This document shows, one piece after another, positions 4,630 to 5,718 of a stretch of DNA of 5,718 nt. How positions within the stretch are numbered: the stretch's first letter is position 1; every line of letters begins with the position of its first letter. The DNA lies in contig JAUHVN010000195.1 of the NCBI GenBank assembly GCA_030425055.1, forward strand, positions 1 through 5,718, read 5' to 3'. Origin of the DNA: Actinomycetes bacterium (GTDB taxonomy: Bacteria > Actinomycetota > Actinomycetes > Actinomycetales > Microbacteriaceae). The notes below the pieces were generated by a model. That model saw nothing but the letters and a program-made list of their open reading frames with translations, did no database searches and was not told the DNA's origin. A program made the position numbers and the translations under genes.

Positions 4630-5676
4630 ATGGCGCCCTCCCCGGAAGACACCCGTGCGGAGCAGTCGATGGATGCCGCGACCGACGCCGCACCGCGTCG
4701 GCGCCGCGCCGCTCTCATCTACAACCCGATCAAGGTCGACCAGCACAAGCTGCGCGGGTGGGTGACGCAGGCGTCGACGGATGCCGGGTGGGACGAGCCG
4801 CTGTTCGCCGAGACCCGCATCGAAGACCTCGGCGACGGAGTGACCCGCGAGGCGCTCGCCCAGGGCGTCGACGTCGTCATGGTCGCGGGCGGCGACGGCA
4901 CCGTGCGGGCCGTGTCGGAGGCGATGAGCGGCAGCGGCGTGCCGATGGCGATCGTACCGAGCGGCACCGGCAACCTGCTCGCCCGCAACCTGCGGCTGCC
5001 TCTCGAGCATCCGCGCAAGATGGTCGACGCCGCCTTCCGCGGCGACACACTCGCGATGGACGTGGGCGTCGCCCGCATCACGCGCCCCGGCGGCGAGACC
5101 GTCGAGCACGCGTTCGTCGTGATGGGCGGCATCGGACTCGACGCCGCGATGATCCAGCACACCAATCCGCAGCTGAAGAAGACCGTCGGCTGGGTGGCGT
5201 ACGTCGACGGCGCCGCGCGCTCCCTGGCGAACGCGCAGCCGTTCCGCGTCACGTACCAGCTCGCGGGCCACCGCCTGCACACCGCCCGGGTGCAGAGCAT
5301 GCTGTTCGCAAATTGCGGCTCGCTGCCCGCCGGGCTCTCGCTCATCCCCGAGGCATCCGTCGCCGACGGCGCGCTCGACGTCGTGATCTTCCAGCCCAAG
5401 GGCACGCTCGGCTGGATCTTCGTGTGGCGCCGCGTCGCATGGGACAACAGCGTGCTGCGCCGGTTCCGCGCCGGTCGCGAAGTGCTCAAGCTGCGCACCA
5501 AGGACAACGCGGTGCGTTACTTCAAGGGCGACGGCGTCGAGATGGCGGCCCAGGAGCCCAAGCCCGTGCAGCTCGACGGTGACGAGTTCGGGCTGGCCGT
5601 CGGCATCGACTGCCGCATCGAACCGCAGTCGCTCATCGTGTCGGTGCCCGCCGGACACGACGTGTCGTCGCTCTGA
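4630..5676 (+). CDS. Diacylglycerol kinase family (DagK/YegS/BmrU) lipid kinase
   Basis: A 348-residue soluble or membrane-peripheral lipid kinase, expected to transfer phosphate from ATP to diacylglycerol or a similar lipid alcohol, feeding phosphatidic acid back into phospholipid synthesis. Seen: NPIKV (32-36) in the first strand, the nucleotide-binding GGDGT (87-91), PSGTGN (110-115), GIGLDA (167-172), NCGSLPAG (228-235), DGALDVV (247-253) and the C-terminal LDGDEFG (315-321), where family members carry a conserved acidic active-site loop. The order and spacing match the DagK catalytic domain plus its beta-sandwich domain. The first 24 residues look disordered. Length is somewhat above the usual 300 or so residues. 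No membrane segment is clear. It is divergent from the metallopeptidase gene across 53 bp. The exact lipid substrate cannot be told; sphingosine or another polyprenol-like alcohol is possible. Only 2 of 24 Asp codons are GAT, both inside GGATGC. Confidence 0.92.
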   Translation: MAPSPEDTRAEQSMDAATDAAPRRRRAALIYNPIKVDQHKLRGWVTQASTDAGWDEPLFAETRIEDLGDGVTREALAQGVDVVMVAGGDGTVRAVSEAMSGSGVPMAIVPSGTGNLLARNLRLPLEHPRKMVDAAFRGDTLAMDVGVARITRPGGETVEHAFVVMGGIGLDAAMIQHTNPQLKKTVGWVAYVDGAARSLANAQPFRVTYQLAGHRLHTARVQSMLFANCGSLPAGLSLIPEASVADGALDVVIFQPKGTLGWIFVWRRVAWDNSVLRRFRAGREVLKLRTKDNAVRYFKGDGVEMAAQEPKPVQLDGDEFGLAVGIDCRIEPQSLIVSVPAGHDVSSL

Positions 5677-5709
5677 CGCCCACCTCGGGCGTCGGGCGCT
5701 CCGCCCGAG
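5675..5709 (+). terminator. Overlapping hairpins at the end of the lipid kinase gene
   Basis: GACGCCC (5675-5681) pairs with GGGCGTC (5687-5693) across a 5-nt loop. This perfect 7-bp stem begins inside the stop codon. CTCGGGC (5684-5690) can instead pair with GCCCGAG (5703-5709), another 7-bp stem, and the smaller CGGGC-GCTCC-GCCCG (5693-5707) nests inside that. The first two stems exclude each other. No T tract follows before the window ends at 5718, so intrinsic termination is plausible but not shown. Confidence 0.45.
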
Positions 5710-5718
5710 TGCCGCGGA

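Noticed and set aside
2657..4765. A 702-codon open frame on the + strand across serS and the metallopeptidase
   Set aside because: It is antisense to genes with clear family motifs. Its protein is rich in Arg, Glu, Ala and Val with no recognisable domain, as expected for a shadow frame in G/C-rich DNA.
4573..5658. A long minus-strand open frame opposite the lipid kinase
   Set aside because: The + strand encodes an intact kinase with all family motifs. The antisense product is His/Arg/Ala-rich and resembles no known fold.

Overview
The window looks like ordinary chromosomal DNA from a high-G+C actinobacterium, most likely Microbacteriaceae and plausibly Microbacterium. The reasons are the very G/C-rich third codon positions, frequent GTG starts, TGA at all five stops, an actinobacterial-type LCP protein with a Ser/Pro-rich tail, and 'TAGGNT-N6-start' promoter/start arrangements. 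No phage, transposon, CRISPR or plasmid signature was seen, and genes fill nearly all of the window.

Layout. Five features read leftward: a small putative membrane zinc metallopeptidase (3878-4576), seryl-tRNA synthetase serS (2573-3838), a Cof-type HAD phosphatase (1668-2576, GTGA overlap with serS), tRNA-Ser(UGA) (1363-1447) and an LCP-family cell-wall ligase (37-1335). One gene reads rightward, a diacylglycerol/sphingosine-kinase-family lipid kinase (4630-5676), divergent from the metallopeptidase across 53 bp. The gap between the HAD gene and the tRNA (1448-1667) holds a tandem 27-bp GC-rich repeat and a possible tRNA promoter and leader.

How the parts may work together. serS and the HAD gene look translationally coupled, and the cognate tRNA-Ser lies just beyond them on the same strand. 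The LCP gene begins only 27 bp after the tRNA with a good Shine-Dalgarno sequence, so it may share the tRNA transcript. Two genes concern the envelope (LCP transferase, lipid kinase) and the metallopeptidase appears membrane-anchored; no direct pathway link between them is visible.

The most interesting signals are modest. Three starts (serS, metallopeptidase, lipid kinase) share a TAGGNT element exactly six bases before the start codon, which suggests leaderless transcripts. The word GGATGC/GCATCC occurs 14 times, about 3-4 times more than composition predicts, and accounts for both GAT codons in the lipid kinase. The metallopeptidase is a compact HExxH protein of unknown function. I do not see a convincing undescribed multi-gene system here.
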